From positions 310,001 through 374,000 of the forward strand of contig CBDEGD010000014.1 of NCBI GenBank assembly GCA_965237625.1: a stretch of DNA of 64,000 nucleotides, in the 5' to 3' direction. The stretch is from JABDIP01 sp965237625 (GTDB taxonomy: Bacteria > Pseudomonadota > Alphaproteobacteria > DSM-16000 > Inquilinaceae). This document shows, one piece after another, positions 61,181-64,000 of the stretch. The position numbers and the translations under genes are program-made. Position 1 is the first letter of the stretch; every line of letters begins with the position of its first letter. The notes beneath the pieces were generated by a model. It searched no databases. It was given only the letters and a program-made list of their open reading frames with translations, and was not told where the DNA came from.

Positions 61181-61371
61181 GTTCGGTTCCTCCCAGCTTG
61201 GTATTCCGGATGGGTTTTTCTGTCGTCCCAGCGACGGAAATCCCAATACTTCCATTGAAATCAAGCGTTCCATGCAACCGGTTGCGTGTCAAGCCGGTAA
61301 ATGCATCCGACTTTCGAGCCGACCCGCCCGATCTCTGCTTTGGTCAGGCCCTTCATGGCCGCCATCTAGCC

Positions 61372-62625
61372 TTACGGTCGGAGTGTCGTCAGCCGTTCGA
61401 CCGCCGACAGAAGTCGCGGGATGGAGTCCGGGGCGAAGGTCGCCGGAACACCGTAATACCGGTGCGCCTCGTCAACCTCGTAGCCGCCATGGGCGAATTC
61501 GGCCTCCGGCGGTATGTATCCCGGATTGCCGTCGGCGTATCCCAAAACGAATGAGGGGAGCCGCGGAGGGGAAAGGGCGCGGATGGCGTGGGCGGTCTCG
61601 GCGAAGATCTCGCCCGGCAGGGCGGTCACGCGCAATTCGCCCCAATTCAGAACGCTGACCCGCGCATTCCACGGCTCCGGCGTTTTCGGTGCGACGGTCT
61701 CCGCCCAGAATATCCATTCCGCCAGCAGGGCGGCTTCGGCCGGTTCGGCCGATTTGAGGCCCGCCTTCCATTTCGCGGCGAGCGATTTGGGGGGGTCCGT
61801 CTCCCGGCGCAGGAACCCAAGGGTAACCAGCTCGTTTCGAACCGACACGCTCTGCCCGGCATCCCGCAGCACGGCCTCGGTCGCGCAGGCCGCGATATGC
61901 CGGCCGATCCGCTCCGCCTCGGGGAAACTGCGCCGGGAGTTGGCCGCGAGAGACACCGACGCCCGGGCCGAATGGCCGGAATTCGCGTCCCCCGCCGCAC
62001 CGGTCATGAACAGGGCGATGGAGCCGGGGTTCCCTTCTTCCAGGCCGAGCCGGACATAGTGCGGAAAATCGGCCGTGTAGAGCCGATTGTCGGCGCCGAG
62101 AACGACTGGATGGCAGGCATAGGACACAAGCACCGAGACCACCGTTCCGTCCTCGGCCACGATCTTCGCCACCGGCAGGCTGTCATCGACGATGCCGCCT
62201 TCGTGCCGGCGGTTTCTGGCGATGGCGGGAGGCCGGCCGGTTCCCATGAGCAACCTGCAGGGCCGGGCGCGTTCCCTAGCCATCGCGATCGCGCTCACGC
62301 AGGCGTCTTCAAGCTGCTTCAGGAAGGCTGGCGACGCATCGCGTCCGCCCCGGCCGGGCATGGAGACCGGCGCGCCATGGGTATGCAGCGCCGCGACGAT
62401 AACGTTCCCGGCCGGCATTACGCAGCGTGCGCGAATGCGGGCGCTCATCTCCTCATGCACGCCCAGCACGTCGCAGACCACCAGCGCGGTTTCCTCGACG
62501 ACGATGGCTCGCACGGTCAGCGGATCGTGGGTGCCGACGGCCGGTTCGGTCCGCGCCACGAAGCCCGACATGGCCAACCCCGGGCCGGGCATAATATCGA
62601 TCACGGCGGCGCCGGCGCGCATCAT
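61372..62625 (-). CDS. Neutral/alkaline ceramidase N-terminal-domain protein (cytoplasmic)
   Basis: 417 residues: AAVIDIMPGPGLAMSGFVART at the start, VVCDVLGVHEEMSARIRARC, zinc-ligand region VAALHTHGAP, YACHPVVLGADNRLYTADFPHYVRLGLEE, and TGAAGDANSG where ceramidases have GDVSPN. The pattern is that of the ceramidase N-terminal domain found in many bacterial sugar operons. It lacks a signal peptide, unlike secreted ceramidases, so a sphingolipid substrate is doubtful; an N-acyl or related hydrolase in the pathway is more plausible. Overlaps nagA by ATGA. A 191-bp gap separates it from the SBP gene. Confidence 0.75.
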   Translation of the reverse strand: MMRAGAAVIDIMPGPGLAMSGFVARTEPAVGTHDPLTVRAIVVEETALVVCDVLGVHEEMSARIRARCVMPAGNVIVAALHTHGAPVSMPGRGGRDASPAFLKQLEDACVSAIAMARERARPCRLLMGTGRPPAIARNRRHEGGIVDDSLPVAKIVAEDGTVVSVLVSYACHPVVLGADNRLYTADFPHYVRLGLEEGNPGSIALFMTGAAGDANSGHSARASVSLAANSRRSFPEAERIGRHIAACATEAVLRDAGQSVSVRNELVTLGFLRRETDPPKSLAAKWKAGLKSAEPAEAALLAEWIFWAETVAPKTPEPWNARVSVLNWGELRVTALPGEIFAETAHAIRALSPPRLPSFVLGYADGNPGYIPPEAEFAHGGYEVDEAHRYYGVPATFAPDSIPRLLSAVERLTTLRP

Positions 62626-63764
62626 CCCTCGTAGACCTTCTCGCCGCGCAGATAGCTCTGGCGAATGGCCAGGCTTCGTGCGCCTTCGTGCCAGTCGAAC
62701 AGGATGAAGTCGGCGTCGGCGCCAACCTCCAACCGACCGCGCCCTTTTGCAAAGCGGCCCGGGTTCGACGTGGCAAGTCCAAGCGCATCCGCCAGCGATA
62801 GGCCCGCCATGGCGATGGCGGTCGCCACACCGTCGCACAAGGGGCGGGCAGCGCCTGCCAGATAGGGCGTGCCTTCGATGCCGAGCCTGCCATCGGCGGT
62901 GAGGACCACGCGGCCGCCGATCGGCTGATCGTAGGTTCCCGGTGAGAGCCCGCCCAGCGCCGCCATGTCCGATATCAGCACCGATCGTTCCAGGCCCTTT
63001 GCCCGCAACATGGCCTTCAGGGTCTCGGCCGGCAAATGATGGCCATCCGCGATGAATGTCGCCGTCAGGCGGTCATCCGCCAGTTGGCTCCAGATCAGGT
63101 TTGGGTGACGCGGCAACACGGCCGAGGCCCCGTTGCCCAGATGGGTCGACAGCGCCGCGCCGGACTGCACCGCCTGCGCGATCTGATCGTGGTTCGCATC
63201 GCTGTGGCCGATGGCGACATGCACGCCTTGGGAGGAAACCGCGCGGATGAATTCCGGCGCCTCGGGCCAGTGCGGAGACAGCGTCACCATGCCGACCAAG
63301 CCGCCGCATGCCTCTTGCCATCGATTGAGCTCGGACAGGTCGGGCGGGCGCACCTGGTCCGCCGGATGGGCGCCCCGCGGTCCGTCCGCCGGCGAGATGA
63401 AGGGCCCTTCCACATGCATGAAGGGGATCATGTGGGCGAGTAAAGGGACGCTTTTGAGCGCCCCGGCGATGACCCCCAGCGTGTCGACGATCCGCTGCTC
63501 GCTGGCGGTGATCACCGTTGGCAGGAATGTGGTGACACCGCATGCCAGGAGCCTGCGGGCAAGGGCCGTGACCGACTTGGGCGTGACCGCCCCGTCATTG
63601 AGGTCGATGCCCGCATAGCCGTTGATTTGGAGGTCGATCAGCCCGGCGCAAAGATAGGATTGTCCGGCTGGCTCGGTGTACTCGATCGCGGCAATTCGGC
63701 CGCCTTCCGCCGTGACTGTTATGCCCTGTCCTGTCGCCGGGTCGCGGCCGCTGATTACAGGCAT
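62622..63764 (-). CDS. nagA: N-acetylglucosamine-6-phosphate deacetylase
   Basis: 380 residues, amidohydrolase fold: LCAGLIDLQINGYAGIDLNDG, HVEGPFISPADGPRGAH with the catalytic Glu, GHSDANHDQIAQAVQSGAALSTHLGNG with the two His ligands, DGHHLPAETLKAML and SDMAALGGLSPGTYD with the catalytic Asp. Deacetylates an N-acetylamino-sugar 6-phosphate in the cytoplasm. No nagB is visible in the window; the SIS-domain protein upstream may play a related part. Confidence 0.92.
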   Translation of the reverse strand: MPVISGRDPATGQGITVTAEGGRIAAIEYTEPAGQSYLCAGLIDLQINGYAGIDLNDGAVTPKSVTALARRLLACGVTTFLPTVITASEQRIVDTLGVIAGALKSVPLLAHMIPFMHVEGPFISPADGPRGAHPADQVRPPDLSELNRWQEACGGLVGMVTLSPHWPEAPEFIRAVSSQGVHVAIGHSDANHDQIAQAVQSGAALSTHLGNGASAVLPRHPNLIWSQLADDRLTATFIADGHHLPAETLKAMLRAKGLERSVLISDMAALGGLSPGTYDQPIGGRVVLTADGRLGIEGTPYLAGAARPLCDGVATAIAMAGLSLADALGLATSNPGRFAKGRGRLEVGADADFILFDWHEGARSLAIRQSYLRGEKVYEG

Positions 63765-63766
63765 GG

Positions 63767-64000
63767 TTACAAGGCCCGCACCCTGTGTCGGAAGCGCCCG
63801 ATGAACTTCGCGTTGGCTTCATCGCCGCCCGGCGCGTTGCCGCTGCGCCAGACCGGTGGCTCGATTCCGCGCTCCAGCAGCTTCGCCACGGTGCGGATGA
63901 CGAGGCAGTTGAGCGCATAGGCGTTGGCGAAGGTGGAGGCCGCCGCGATGCGCTCGCTCATGCCGTCGAGCGATACCAGCGCGTCGCCGACACCGACCTT
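63767..64000 (-). CDS. SIS-domain sugar-phosphate protein, C-terminal part (cut by window edge)
   Basis: The last 77 residues: KVGVGDALVSLDGMSERIAA, TFANAYALNCLVIRTVAKLLERGIEPPVWRSGNAPGGDEANAKF. The GIEPPVWRSxNxPGGDExN ending is typical of SIS-domain proteins next to nagA-type genes, which bind or isomerise phosphosugars. The stop is 2 bp before the nagA start. The rest lies beyond the window. Confidence 0.8.
   Translation of the reverse strand, partial: KVGVGDALVSLDGMSERIAAASTFANAYALNCLVIRTVAKLLERGIEPPVWRSGNAPGGDEANAKFIGRFRHRVRAL

Noticed and set aside
1..64000. CRISPR arrays, prophage or conjugation modules
   Set aside because: I saw no spaced direct-repeat arrays and no cas, phage structural, integrase (other than the IS3 transposase), relaxase or replication genes.

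Overview
The window is GC-rich chromosomal DNA from a free-living, metabolically versatile alphaproteobacterium. Rhodospirillales is my best guess. This rests on the IF3, PheST and L20/L35 sequences, the number of tripartite tricarboxylate (TTT) and TRAP transporters, and the style of the intergenic palindromes. No plasmid or phage backbone genes are visible.

Layout. 1-3.5 kb: type II secretion genes (gspF partial, gspE) and a divergent prepilin peptidase. 3.5-5.6 kb: a small mobile patch with a frameshifted Imm26-like immunity gene between 17-bp inverted repeats, abutted by an intact IS3-family element. 5.6-11.8 kb: a DUF3179 protein, a cytochrome c, a lipoprotein, and a MarR/SDR/membrane-protein unit with paired palindromic operators. 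11.8-20.4 kb: the housekeeping cluster thrS-infC-rpmI-rplT-pheS-pheT on the minus strand. It is interrupted between infC and rpmI by about 1.8 kb of unrelated small genes, one of them frameshifted. infC appears to start at ATC. 20.5-23.6 kb: a glycosyltransferase, an alpha/beta hydrolase, two paralogous small membrane proteins and tRNA-Ser(GGA).

23.9-27.7 kb: a LysR-controlled two-component flavin monooxygenase unit (flavin reductase, luciferase-like monooxygenase, hydrolase). 27.7-51.7 kb: a large catabolic region. It has three Gfo/Idh/MocA dehydrogenases, two TTT systems, one TRAP system and a signal-less TRAP-binding-protein homologue. It also holds an Asp/Glu racemase-family protein, an OsmC protein, a frameshifted Ldh_2 dehydrogenase, a GST, an AhpD-like protein, a DapA-like lyase and two MDR dehydrogenases. 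A GntR/FCD regulator sits between two divergent transcription units. The substrate cannot be named from sequence; hydroxy-acids or sugar acids are the most likely class.

51.9-55.7 kb: a seemingly less GC-rich block (LVIVD-repeat protein, 2-hydroxyacid dehydrogenase, cytochrome b561) ending at a solo IS end. 55.7-64 kb: a sugar ABC importer in one operon-like run with an AGE-family epimerase, a neutral-ceramidase-domain protein, NagA and a SIS-domain protein. This looks like uptake and catabolism of an N-acylated amino sugar or its conjugate.

The most notable cross-cutting observation is that all four exported solute-binding-protein genes (two TctC, DctP, sugar SBP) are followed directly by a strong GC-rich hairpin. 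I found no clearly new defence or mobile system. The frameshifted immunity patch and the repeat architecture are the least conventional parts.
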